A stretch of DNA of 64,000 bases from Hydractinia symbiolongicarpus (lineage: Eukaryota > Cnidaria > Hydrozoa > Anthoathecata > Hydractiniidae): positions 18,535,650 through 18,599,649 of the forward strand of contig NC_079887.1 in the NCBI RefSeq assembly GCF_029227915.1, written 5' to 3'. The notes beneath the pieces are model-generated. The model was not told the DNA's origin. It saw only the letters and a program-made list of their open reading frames with translations, and ran no database searches. Each line of letters opens with the position of its first letter. Within the stretch, counting starts at the first letter, position 1. The translations under genes were made by a program, and so were the position numbers. This document shows, piece by piece, positions 53,747-64,000 of this stretch.

Positions 53747-54627
53747 ATGACAGATAATCCTGGATTTGATGACGATTTCACGGCGTAGGAGGACCTTGAC
53801 CGTAGGGAAGAGGAGGAATCTTTCGGTAGACCTGAGGATATTTCCGGGTCCACCACCACGCCCGCAACACCTTCACGAGGTGGCCTCACTGACATCACGA
53901 CTCTCACGGCAAGGGGGAGCTACTGAAGTCAAAGGCTAATAGCCTTTACAAGCATCTTGAGGAGCTGGGGCAGCCTAGCGCTAGATACTACAACGACATT
54001 TAGGTCAAAGGGAACCAGCTTCTTTGCGATGGTGTAGAGCTCACGAAAAGGAATGGTGAACTGAGGAGCGTTGCCGAGATACAACGGAGGTTGGGGACGA
54101 ATCGCATGCGAGCCATGGGGTTTACCGACTATACTACACCAAACAGGGGCAGTAAGACAGCGGCTCAGAAACGTATGGGCGAATTGAATCATATTGAGGA
54201 AAGGGCCGATGACATCGAGATGATGCCACTGCTCGGAAATGTTCTAGACGAGACGGAGAGTCTTATCGAAGATACTTCCTTTGGTGGGGATGGAACCTTC
54301 AAAGAGCGTGAAAGAAGAGGGCTCGACCTCCAGCTTCAAACATTGCGAGGTAACCGGAAGCACCTGAAGGGTAAGATGATATTTTACGATGGCGAGATCG
54401 ATAAAGCGGAAGCCAAGGTGAAGAGGCTCGTGAACAGAAAGAACACGCCTGGAGTATCCGAGGAGCAGCTAGCTATCTGGAATGAAGACATTGCAAAGGC
54501 CAATGAAGAGCTAGACCAACTAAAGGATAAGAAGGAAGAAGCACGAAAAGCGCACGGTTTACTTTCCTCCAAGACTCAGAGCCAACTGAAAGCGATCAAA
54601 GAGACTCTGATGAATATCTGGAGATGA
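53747..54627 (+). pseudogene. Polinton-associated acidic/coiled-coil protein
   Basis: Divergent from the capsid gene with about 56 bp between starts. The N-terminus MTDNPGFDDDFTA is followed by TAG at about 53786-53788, then an acidic stretch (REEEESFGRPED) and a Ser/Thr/Pro region. A frameshift near 53930 and another TAG near 53992 precede an intact 178-codon part (from ATG at 54091) with a long coiled coil (KHLKGKMIFYDGEIDKAEAK). Similar N-terminal motifs occur in uncharacterised Polinton proteins. No function is assigned. Confidence 0.55.
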
Positions 54628-54712
54628 TACATCACTGCTGGAAAAGCTCAAGATATTGTTCTAGGAACAAGGCTTAACTATCGCGAGCATCGTCTCGTAT
54701 ACTAAGAATTAC

Positions 54713-54963
54713 GTCGAGACTTTTTTCTTTCGCCATGTCTAGTTTTTAGGGGTGTTCTATCTTCCAGAAAATGTTTAATTCACAAAAGTTTGAAGAAAAT
54801 GCCAATCACAGCCTGCCTGACCAACCATTTTATATCAGCGTTCATAATCCGGTCACCACGACATAACCAGTGCAAAAAAAAAACATAATCGGACCATGCA
54901 TACATAATCCGGCTGTCCCATTTGTAAACAGGTCGTTTTCGCAATCTGGGCAGAACAGAGCCG
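54713..54963. repeat. Repeat block in the EEFSEC upstream region (copy 1)
   Basis: About 250 bp directly upstream of the EEFSEC coding start, starting ACGTCGAGAC and ending CGCAATCTGGGCAGAACA. A second colinear copy lies in intron 1 at 56891-57154. The first exon and promoter must lie within or next to this block. Confidence 0.85.
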
Positions 54964-54998
54964 CTAAGTTTTTATAAAAATTCGATACCCGTGAAAAG

Positions 54999-55302
54999 AT
55001 GGCGGACCAAGAAACAAAGCAAAAGATTTTAAATTTTAACATTGGAGTTTTAGGCCACGTGGATAGTGGGAAAACGTCCTTGTCAAAGGCACTAAGTACT
55101 ACAGCTTCTACAGCTGCTTTTGACAAAAATCCACAGAGTAAAGACAGAGGAATCACGCTTGACCTTGGATTTAGCTCATTTCTGGTTGACTTGCCAAAAA
55201 AATTAACCTCTCAAGTTTCTGAACTGAACTACGATGTTAGTGAGCTGCAATTTACATTAGTGGATTGCCCTGGCCATGCTTCGCTGATAAAAACAATAAT
55301 AG
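54999..55302 (+). CDS. EEFSEC: Selenocysteine-specific elongation factor, exon 1
   Basis: eEFSec is the translational GTPase that delivers Sec-tRNA to UGA codons on the ribosome, together with SBP2 and the SECIS element. Exon 1 gives 101 residues and one extra base. It includes the P-loop GHVDSGKTSL (G1), switch I with DRGITLDLGFSSF (G2) and DCPGHASLI (G3). The RGITLDLGF form distinguishes it from EF-Tu and eEF1A. The ATG sits in AAAAGATGG. The donor GTAGGTG follows ATAATAG in phase 1 and fits exactly the exon start at 63964. Splicing yields IIGGAQIIDMMMLV, the conserved helix after G3. The gene continues beyond the window. Confidence 0.95.
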
Positions 55303-56221
55303 GTAGGTGTATAAATGTTAAAAAAATGCTTAATGTGTTCATATTGTCATGTATGTGGTACCACACTTTCGGTCGAGGTAAAACATGGTATTTTTAAAGT
55401 CAAACTCTCACAGAAGAAGCTTCGATTAAAGAAAAACTACAAGTATATAAATTAAAGTAAAGCTAAGTTAGCAAAAACTCTTCTAAAACTACTATACGAG
55501 ATGGCAGACGTTTGCGTATTACGCTCACTATATCGATATATCATATATAATGGATAATACACCTCTTCACAGTGTCGATATTCCGCGCTATTCCGTTCCT
55601 TAAAATATCAATCATCGCACAATATATCATGTGATCAAATAGCTTTGGTAGGTAAATTTTGGTTTCAAAGGGCGGTAGCAGTCAGTAGCTTTTGAAAAAA
55701 CAAAATAGTTGTAAATATTTTTTAAAGTTTTTTAAGGAGTTTACAGACCACAAACGGAAATGATCAGAGCTAATATTCTTATTCATATTTTTTAAAAAAC
55801 ATGCGCTCAGCAAATGTTACTATGCGGAGTGTTTTGCTTTCACTTTTGCGCTCCCCTTTCGAGTATAAAACATCTGATTGGTAGATTTGATAAGCTTAGT
55901 ACTTACTTCCCAGGGAATTTTATTTTGTGGAACATGCACTGAGAACTAGTTATCGCCCGCAATATGAGCCAATACAGAGAATCGTTAAATTAATGCCGAA
56001 AACCAATTAATTCTTCAGGAGATAAAAAGCATCGCCAATATTGCGCATTAACGTGTATAATAAAAACAAACTTTAACATAAATGGTAGAACAGGAGCATG
56101 AACAGCGATTAATTGACATGGCATTTACAAGTATAATCGCATCAAATCTACTAACTTATTCAGTACTTTAGACTGTTGCTAGCTTTGTTTACCTACCATA
56201 GGTAGCCATACTTAATTTGGA

Positions 56222-56680
56222 TACTATAGCAACGTGAGTTTGCGTATGACCAAACGACACTGTGAAAAGGTGTATTACGCAAAATTGTTCTGCCCGGATA
56301 ATAAACGTTGCCCAGATTATGTACGGCAGCTTGCCCCGGTTAAAAACAGGGCAGAAAATATATATTCACGGCAACATAATCAGGACAGAGGCCAGCTTAT
56401 TATGTACGACAGTTAAAAAATATTTTTTGGCACTAATAAAAGGAACATAATCAGGGCAGGCTGGTTTATGTACGACAGTCTAGTATCATTTGTTGCTTAA
56501 AAAACAAACATGATCAGGGCAGGCTGACTTATGTAGGACAGTCTAATATTATTTGAGACTTATAAAACGAACATGATAGGGGCGGGTCGGCTTATATACA
56601 ACATTTTTATATTATTTCTCACCTATTATAGATAGAACATAATTGGGGCCGACCGGCTTTTATATCATTCGTGACAAGCA
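56222..56680. repeat. Diverged tandem repeats of about 75 bp
   Basis: Four to five units, each with a variant of ACATAATCAGGGCAGGCTG then TTATGTACGACAGTCTA. The same words (ACATAATC, ATAATCCGGC, GGGCAGAAC) occur in the EEFSEC upstream block, so the array and the block are related. Confidence 0.75.
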
Positions 56681-56890
56681 ATAGCCCTGGTGGCAAAGTT
56701 GTTGTTCTCAAATGAAACAAAATTTTGTGGAAACTAAATTTCAGGATTCGCAAGTTAATTTTTCACCAAACTTAATTCCTGCAAAATGAATAGCTTAGGT
56801 CATCCCCAGAATTTAATTCCTGCGAAAAATAAAAATGAACCCACCCATCCCCAAAATCTAGTTAGTTTTCAATGGTGTTTTATCATGCAG

Positions 56891-57154
56891 AGAAAAATTA
56901 CGTCGAGACATTTTTCTTTCGCTATGCCGAGTTTTTAATGGTGTGTTATCTTGCAGACAAAAATTGCATGTGACAATAATTCGTCAATGGTTTATTCACA
57001 AAAGTTCGAAGGAAATGCTAATCACGGCCTGCCTTAGCCAGCCATTATATCAGCGTTCACGACATAATCAGGACAAAAAAACATAATCAAGCCATGCGTA
57101 CATAATCCGACCGTCCTGTTTGTAAACAGACCGTTTTCGCAATCTGGGCAGAAC
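56891..57154. repeat. Repeat block of EEFSEC upstream region (copy 2, in intron 1)
   Basis: Colinear with 54713-54963, same orientation. It begins ACGTCGAGACATTTTTCTTT and ends CGCAATCTGGGCAGAACA. The body includes ATATCAGCGTTCA, ACATAATC and GTTTGTAAACAG. Divergence of perhaps one base in eight indicates an old duplication or an old dispersed repeat. Confidence 0.85.
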
Positions 57155-57609
57155 AAAATCGTTATACTCTATAGCTACATATATAGAAAATTATGTAAAC
57201 TATATTCGCATATCGGGTAAAATAATAAGCGAACAAATGCTCGCGTAAATGACAAATATATCCTACAGTACCGCTTAAATTTAGCTTTACATGTGCACGA
57301 AATATTTTTATCACCTTCACACGAACCTTCGGTAGCGTCAGAACTTTCTTTGTTATTGTTAACCCATTGTTAAATACATGAGCTATTTTTGCATGTTGAA
57401 AACAATAGAGTTCATGTCTCACATGCGAACTTTAATTAGCTCATGTAAACTTCGCGTAACTCATTGTTGTATTTAATTGCTATAGCTGTCAAGGGATCAA
57501 CGGAAGAAAAATATAAAATTTAACAAAGCTTTAACCTTTGTTTTCACATATGATTTATTATGATACTTTGATAGAATCTCGTGTTTTTACACAAACCTAA
57601 ATGTTGTAT

Positions 57610-57915
57610 ATATTTTATTTAGGGACCATCTCCATCATCGTTTAACATTTATACAATTGAAACGATCATTTCTATGATCCCGATTTCATGATTTTTAAAT
57701 GATCTATGCCGATCTTTTCGATTTCTACAATTCCGTTTTATACGATCCCGTTTTCATGATAATTCCGTTTTATACGATCCCGTTTTCATGATTTTTAAAC
57801 GATCTACGGCGACCTTTTCGCTTTCTACGATGCTGTTTTCATCATTTCTAAACGATCTACGGCAATCTTTTTGCTTTCTACGATGCTGTTTCCATCATTT
57901 TTTAACCATCTACGG
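57610..57915. repeat. Tandem repeats of about 58 bp
   Basis: Five or so units of the type ACGATCTACGGCGATCTTTT-CG-CTTTCTACGATGCTGTTTTC-ATCATTTTTAA, some split into half-units (TACGATCCCGTTTTCATGAT). Confidence 0.8.
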
Positions 57916-59089
57916 CGATGCAACAAAACGAAACACAACAAAAATTACTGAAACTTGGGATTAACGAAAATGGCAAATTCACCAAACCAAAACTAGTATT
58001 CGAAACTACTATTTTTAGCTGCATGCACAAAAATCAAGGCACATGAGTATCGAAACAGGGTTCTCAAAATGGAAATAAAAAAAACAGATAGCAATGCGCA
58101 AGTTACAAAGCTGTTACAAAAAGTTTTAGTATGAAATCTTTGATTTTACATTCTACGCATAAACATGATTTTACATTTAACACAACATTCATGTTTTAAA
58201 AAATATATATCTTTAAATAGCTTTCGTGAACGTTAACACTTTAAACAATAGCATGCATGTTACATGTAAGAACAAAAGGATGCATCAAATCTTATTGTTA
58301 TGACTCGCGCATGACGATAACAATAGAAAGTTCATGTGTAAACAAAAGATATGCAAAGGTTCTTTATGTAGACAGGACATCGTTACACAACGTCGTAAAA
58401 CTCGCATACATGTAAAGTTACATTTAAACGGTACTGTGTATGTATAATTACGCCAACAATATTTTGCAAACAATTTCTCAAAAGTATAATATAAAATAAT
58501 AAGCTGACTGATTTCGCCTATTCCTTCTTATATAATAATAAATGATACATACAGTACAGTCCAGATGTAACGACAACGAAACTAATTATAGTAACACGAT
58601 TTTAATCTGATATATTTAAAAAACACAAGCTCTTTTAAAAAAAAACAAATCAAATGATCTAAATATTTTAAAAAAACTAATGCTACTTTTAAAACTTTTA
58701 GTAATATTTCTTTATCGTCGAAATATATTTTTAACATGCGAAACTTTTAAATGTTATTTTTATAAAAAGCTTTAGCAACGCAAACGGAAAAACCCTACGT
58801 TCGAGATTTCAATAAGATTTCGAAAATAAATTAAATTTTAATACCAAAGAAAGAAAAAATCTAAAAATATAACTTTTGACGTTTTATAGTATCACGCTAC
58901 ATTTTATTGTTAAAAACATTGTCTTTGTTTTTTTAGCGCGCAACAGCTCTATCTCTTAAAAGATTTAAACAATGCATCTCGCTGTCTATTTAGTTTCCAC
59001 GCAAATCTTTTATTTTATTAAACTATCAAACAATGGCTCGCCGTGTCACATTGATAGAGTTGATAACGAAGCTTTCCTATCCCCGTTCT

Positions 59090-59510
59090 TCGTTCTTTAA
59101 CTTTCTAAAAAATCATTTCTATCGCCGCTCTTCGTCATTAAACTTTTAAAATGTGATATAATGAATCTTTTCTATCGCCGTTCTTCGTTTTTAAACTTTC
59201 AAAATGCGATCTAAAAAACATTTCTATCGCCGTTTTCCGTTTTTAAACTTTTAAAATGCGATCTAAAAAACATTTCTATTGCTGTTTTCTGTTTTTAAAC
59301 TTTTAAAATGCGATCTAAAAAACATTTCTATCGCCGTTTTTCGTTTTAAACTTTCAAAATTCGATCTAAAAAAAACATTTCTATCACCTTTTTCCGTTTT
59401 TAAACTTTTAAAATGCGATCTAAAAAAAACATTTCTATTGCCGTTTTCCGTTTTAAAACTTTTAAAATGCGATCTAATAAAACATTTCTATTAAAATTAA
59501 AGTTTTAATC
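59090..59510. repeat. Minisatellite of about 55 bp
   Basis: Seven or eight units containing AACATTTCTATCGCCGTTTT and CCGTTTTTAAACTTTTAAAA and TGCGATCTAAAAA. Open frames across it reflect the period and are not proteins. Confidence 0.88.
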
Positions 59511-59664
59511 TTTGTTATAATAAAATAATTTCTATCGCCTAAAAGCTTTATTTAACCCGCACAACCAACAATGCCTTCTCGCTAGTTTATTTGGTTTCCA
59601 CGCAAAACATTTGTTTAATAAAAATATTAATTTTCTGTTTTGTATGGGCGGGCACATGATGTAG

Positions 59665-60110
59665 TGATGGAACGTTTTAATGAATGATTGGAAAAAATCG
59701 AAGAAAACCAAACCTAAATACAGTCGCTGCTAGAACAAGTTTTTAACAAAGAGAGGATGATGGGTAAAATATCTTTCTTTGGCCGCACTCATCGCATGAG
59801 TCCCATCAATAGAAGTCGAAGCTATACACTGAATTACAAATGCTGAACCGGAAGTTGTTGTCTATTCCAAACTTTGCAAAACATTTGTCCGAGCAACTGT
59901 TCACAAGAGAAGAAAGAAAAGAACGCAATTGTGCTGGAACAAAGGGAAAAAAATAATAAGAGACTAGTAGACTCAGATTAATAGAGAAATACGTTTTTTC
60001 ACTACATCAGATGATTGCTGCAGAGAAAGCTCTAGTTTGGAAGAAGTGTAAAGATGCAATTAACGAGGCAGGCCTGATGAAAGGAACTTTTTTTGCAGTG
60101 TTTATTTTTT
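59665..60110 (+). pseudogene. BEN-domain protein relic
   Basis: In several frames one can read LEKIEENQT, then FAKHLSEQLFTREERKERNC with AGTKGKK, then EKYVFSLHQMIAAEKALVWK with KCKDAINEAG. The order and spacing match a C-terminal BEN domain (DNA/protein-interaction module found in chromatin factors and multiplied in cnidarian genomes). There is no long open frame. It is a decayed copy inside the EEFSEC intron. Confidence 0.45.
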
Positions 60111-61614
60111 TAATTGCTTTTCATGTAAATATTTTTTATTTTTTAAAAAATGATTTTGACACAGCTGGGCTCAATCTGTCTTTGTCATCCTTTAGTTATG
60201 CATTTAAGGTTGTCCAGTGAATAAATCAGGATCAATAGAACATTAAACAACAGTAACCAGGCAAGAGAATCTTTTGTATTATCCAACAGGCGGATTATAT
60301 GAGGCGATGTTTTTTTTATATATATATAATATATATATATAAATATATTTATCTAGTTATATATATAAAAAACAGTACAAAAAGGGTATGTTTGTACTTT
60401 CCAAGCGGGTACATTATAAACAAACAATGTATTAAAAATTGTTTGCTACAGCAAAGTTATTAATCCAAGAGATAAGAAAGTGTTAAAGACCTCAATAACT
60501 TCGAAAATGATATCGAGACAGATTCATTGCGAAGCCGTCTCGATCCAATTTAAAAGAAAGCAAACATCCATGGCGGATCGCGAAAATCGTCGCGATATCT
60601 CATCATTTTATTTTATACTTTCTTTTCATCAAAACATTACGCAAAAGGTTATAAAAAATTGTGCATGAAACTATGGTTGTTGAAAAAAGTTCTATGCCCA
60701 TATTTTTTGTTTCAAAATTTTTTTGCGTTTTCAAAAAGGTTACTAAAAATAGGAACCAGTAGTATTTTGAAGTAACCACCAGAGAACAAGCAATTTTTTA
60801 TCAATTTTACTCCAAATAAGGCAGCAATGGCATCCCTAAGTTGTTGCTTTTTATGCACAACACTTCATGACCTTAAAATACCAAATATGATAAAAGAGTA
60901 CCTACTTTTAGAGCTCTTTGCAGCCACTGTTGTATAACAGTCACACAACAGTTGTAAAACAATAGCCATTACGACTTTTTGGAAACAAATGTTGTACAAA
61001 GCAACGCAATAGAGGTTCAGAATAACTGTTGCACGACAAATACTGACTTCATTTGTTTTTGCAATGTCTAAAAAAATTCATTTCATTAATAAGATTAGTT
61101 TTTGTGAACCCTTATTGTTTTTGCAATGTCTAAAAAAATTCATTTCGTCATATGGAGATTTTTAGAAAGAATTTTATTACATTACTTTTCATGAATTTAC
61201 TTTTGCGAAATGTTAGGAGATAAGGTAGTCTATATTTTAACTTGCTCATATCCTACAGGGCTGCCATTATTTTATCAACTATAAAAACGAATGGAAGAAA
61301 TATAAATTTATCAAGCTGAAATTTCTTCTGTGAGAAAAACAAACGTTTATTTTATATGATGTGATCCAGGCTTTATGCAACAGTTGATTAAAAGACTGAA
61401 GGCTTTTCAAAAAAAAATATTTCGAAACCATGTAAAAATTAACAGGAACAAATTTAAAATTTTAAGTAATGAACTAAGTATTGCAAATATCTGGATTGTA
61501 AATCAATGTGATGAAAAACCCATACTATAGCATGGAAAATGGACATTAAGCCGAGAATGATACTAATGATGACAGTACCTCTTTGCCATAAATTTGGCCA
61601 AAATTGAAGTCCAT

Positions 61615-61692
61615 CAACCTCGTTCCCAGGGCAATTTTTCGCTTTTTTGATATTCGAGACGGCGCAAAGAAATGACCCTGGGCCAGGCTGGT
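61615..61692. repeat. Short palindromic dispersed element, copy 3
   Basis: CAACCTCGTTCCCAGGGC at the left, GACCCTGGGCCAGGCTGGTT at the right. GATATTCGAGACGGCG in the middle is the reverse complement of the loop word of the other copies, so this copy lies in the opposite orientation. Confidence 0.8.
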
Positions 61693-61924
61693 TAAAGTCA
61701 GCACGATTCATGCTGATTTTTAATTTATTCATAGTTTGGTCATTTTGTTAAGAATTGCATGCGGACCGCCGAGAACACCGTATTGCTATAATTTATGCAA
61801 AACAATCTTGGATCAGAAACAAGTTGTTAAAGTGTTTTGAGTTTTTGCTTCGAGAAAACCTGATTGCAGTGCTGCCATCGCTTTTTTTTGCTACATAGAA
61901 ATTTTAAATATATATTTATTTTAA

Positions 61925-62100
61925 AGTTTTCAGCCATCTATAGCTAGCTAGCTAGCTAGCAAAGGTCAAAGACGTACTTTAGTAGCTACAAAGGTTGTGC
62001 AAACCAAGGTAGCTAGCTATACACGTTTTTAGCTATCTTTATTTCATATTATAGTTAAAAGTGAAAGTACTTTTACCTAGCTATAGCTAGCTTCCAAGCC
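61925..62100. repeat. AGCT-rich simple repeat
   Basis: Runs of AGCTAGCTAGC with TAGCTATAG variants. Similar tracts appear at 32310-32345, 34110-34145 and 63340-63440. Confidence 0.7.
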
Positions 62101-62171
62101 ACAGAATTCTCAGAGGGTTTTGTGATTAGAATTACTGAAGATGCCTATTATTATTTTATTATTAAAATTAT

Positions 62172-62420
62172 TTACCTAGGATAGCCTCTTCAGTTCCTGT
62201 TGGTACTGCTATCAACAAGGATCCTGCGAAGGGGGTCCTAGCGCATTTGAAGCACAGCAATCACTCAACTAGACAACCGCCTAAGATATCAATCCTATTC
62301 TCATGCTGGATGCTAAAGAAAAAGGATAGATTCACACTTTTATAGTCTCTGACATGACTCGGCTGGGGTTTGAACCCAAGACCTTCCGCACTGAAAGCGA
62401 ACGCTCTTCCACAAGGCTAG
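62172..62420 (-). mobile_element. tRNA-derived SINE
   Basis: On the minus strand a tRNA-like head at 62420-62355 contains TGGAAGAGCGTTCG (A box), a TTTCAGT anticodon-loop-like segment and GGGTTCAAACCCC (B box). A body with AGACTATAAAA follows, and a tail region GGAACTGAAGAGGCTATCCT ends near 62172. The tail resembles metazoan SINE superfamily tails (MetaSINE-like, from memory). It lies antisense in the EEFSEC intron. Confidence 0.65.
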
Positions 62421-63742
62421 CTAGTTAAGTTTTTAGTATTCTTTTAGACACATGCAGTCTTTCTAATTCCATTTTTGTCTTGCGGGCGACTTATTGCTGA
62501 CGTGAACCTCTATAAACCTAAGTTGAGGCTTTATCACGCCGGCATTATAGTGGCGTGGTGTAGCTATATATTATACTAGTATTGAGTCATCAACGTAACC
62601 ATGTGTAAGTCAGATACAGATCAGATATATCTGTTTTGACGTATATAATAACTGGCTCCTTTTGTCTGTTATTGTCGTATCGTGCATATACACCTAAATA
62701 AAATTGTATTGCCTAAAAAATTTTACAATTGTTAGGTCAAAATTTATAATTGTCTTTAAAAAAAATCTTATCGCCCTGCTTCGAATGCCTAAATTCGAAA
62801 AGTATAGCTATTACAGAATCATTTTTTATGCTAATTCCATCAGACCAGCCTAAAAGCATCTCCTAACAAGTTTTAACTCAATATCTTTCTTTTTCATCCT
62901 TCTTTTTTATCATATTACAGTTTCGGTTTTTACGAAACGGGTCCCTGGAAACTCATTTACAACTAAATGGCCACTATGTCAAATCAATTGGCTTTTTTCA
63001 ATAAATTTATGCTTGTTGCTTTACTAAGAGATTAAAAGTCATAAAACATAGGATGTTGCATTTCACGCAGTCAAAGAAAATTGTTTTTTTAATCTGTAAA
63101 ATCAATTGTTATTTAATCTGTAACCGATTTAATTAAGCGTATAACTATTTAGTTAATTAAATGGTATGAACCTCTTAATCCAGTTTTTAATCTTTTTCAA
63201 TCAAATCAACAGCATATGATTTTATTTTTTATGTTTGTGTGTTCTGCCTCCAAAGAATATTAGCTAGAGTGTAAAAGAAGGTCTGTTCGGGAGAAATAGG
63301 ATTAGTTATGTATACCTGTATATACTTTGTGTTGTATTTGAGCTAGCTAGATAGCTGCTAAACACGTCTTCAAGGAAACCTTCATTGTGTTTTTTACTAT
63401 ACCCTGTGCACAAAAGCTAGCATAGCTACCTTTCTAGTCTAGTAGCTACCTCCTGATCTGAACTGCAAAAAAACAAAAGCTTACTTTAACAGCCTGTGAG
63501 TACAACTAAAAGCTATTTAATTTTGTTTGCACGTTATGCTATATATACTAACAATGCCAAATATTTTATTTTTCACAAAAATAAATTCAGTCCAGCAGAA
63601 CATTAAACATTCCAGCGTCCCTTTCGCACATAAACTTAACCGCCATTATTGTTTTTCTGTTATCATTCAATTTTTTACGCTTAATTTAATTTATTTTCAT
63701 AATTAACGGAAACTTGAGAAACCAATCAGATCTCAGAACTGA

Positions 63743-63820
63743 CCAGTGTGGCCCAGTGTCATTTCTTCTCGCCGTCCGAGATTGTCAGAAAGAGAAAAAT
63801 GGGCCTGGGGACGAGGTTGG
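63743..63820. repeat. Short palindromic dispersed element, copy 4
   Basis: CCAGTGTGGCCCAGTGTC at the left and GGGCCTGGGGACGAGGTTGG at the right, with CTCGCCGTCCGAGATTGTC inside. It lies about 140 bp before EEFSEC exon 2. Confidence 0.8.
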
Positions 63821-63963
63821 AAGTCCATACTACTTTACATTTTTTGTCACTGTTTATGTGTCAGTAAAATAAAATTACAAAATCTAATTTAGATGGTTTC
63901 AGGTCAAACATTTATTTAGTGATGAAATATTGTTGGCAGCTTGATTTCTTAATGTTATTTTAG

Positions 63964-64000
63964 GCGGTGCACAAATAATTGACATGATGATGCTCGTAAT
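63964..64000 (+). CDS. EEFSEC: Selenocysteine-specific elongation factor, start of exon 2 (partial)
   Basis: After TTATTTTAG the sequence reads GGAQIIDMMMLV when the single base from exon 1 is added. This is the conserved segment that follows the DCPGH motif in eEFSec. The exon is cut by the window edge. Confidence 0.9.

Larger units (their letters stand above)
50030..54627. mobile_element. Decayed Polinton/Maverick fragment
   Basis: Gene set in order: integrase, small hydrophobic protein, HNH protein with zinc repeats, second zinc-repeat protein and major capsid protein, all on minus, then a divergent plus-strand coiled-coil protein. These are typical Polinton companions. GC content and codon use are visibly higher than in the surrounding AT-rich DNA. 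PolB, the FtsK-like ATPase, the Ulp1-like protease and inverted termini are not present, so this is a partial copy. Most genes carry a stop or frameshift. Confidence 0.85.
55303..63963 (+). other. EEFSEC: EEFSEC intron 1 (8,661 bp)
   Basis: GTAGGT donor and TTATTTTAG acceptor, phase 1. The intron is filled with repeats: tandem arrays at 56222-56680, 57610-57915 and 59090-59510, a copy of the upstream block at 56891, a BEN-domain relic, two palindromic elements and a SINE. The remaining stretches (for example 55303-56221, 57160-57600, 57916-59090, 60230-61610 and 62430-63740) show no gene on either strand. Confidence 0.9.

Noticed and set aside
59279-59494. Repetitive open frame with FSVFKLLKCDLK units
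   Set aside because: It follows the period of the intronic minisatellite and includes no conserved domain.

Overview
The window looks like AT-rich nuclear DNA from an animal, most likely a cnidarian and possibly a hydrozoan. The evidence is spliced genes with GT-AG introns, a metazoan-type EEFSEC gene, and a repeat fauna in which Copia, BEL/Pao, DIRS, Penelope, Helitron, MULE, Harbinger and Polinton elements sit together with a tRNA-derived SINE and short palindromic repeats of a kind I associate with cnidarians. The species assignment is inference. I see no prokaryotic-style operons, rRNA or CRISPR. Almost all of the window is mobile DNA. The one clear conserved host gene is EEFSEC (selenocysteine-specific elongation factor): exon 1 is at 54999-55302, an 8.66-kb intron follows, and exon 2 begins at 63964 and runs off the right edge.

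Layout, left part (1-25 kb): a BEL/Pao gag-protease fragment (886-1826); a spliced integrase-type transposase with one nonsense codon (2261-3889); a spliced protein-kinase-like gene (4352-5841) whose 3' end was hit by a 598-bp minus-strand Helitron (5842-6439); a 1,426-bp perfect CCAT microsatellite (7879-9304); a large decayed Helentron-type Helitron (9584-15936) with a 2A-like peptide, a C76-like cysteine protease, short tandem repeats, DUF6570, HUH Rep, Pif1-like helicase and a C-terminal endonuclease; a DIRS-type retroelement on the minus strand (18909-21494); and a Penelope element with a hammerhead-like motif on the minus strand (24160-25119).

Middle (25-49 kb): a Harbinger transposase relic on the minus strand is interrupted twice, by an intact young Copia element (27595-31847) and by a head-to-tail Helitron array (31889-34468). 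A complete MULE with a perfect 9-bp target duplication (37677-42872) encodes a transposase fused to a Ulp1-like protease domain. Directly beside it is an Academ-like pair: a DUF6589 protein on the plus strand and a broken RecQ-like helicase on the minus strand (42965-48104).

Right part (49-64 kb): tandem repeats and a decayed Polinton/Maverick fragment (50030-54627) with integrase, a small hydrophobic protein, HNH/zinc-repeat proteins and a major capsid protein. EEFSEC follows. A 250-bp block overlapping its promoter region is duplicated inside intron 1, which also carries three tandem-repeat arrays, a BEN-domain relic, two palindromic elements and a SINE.
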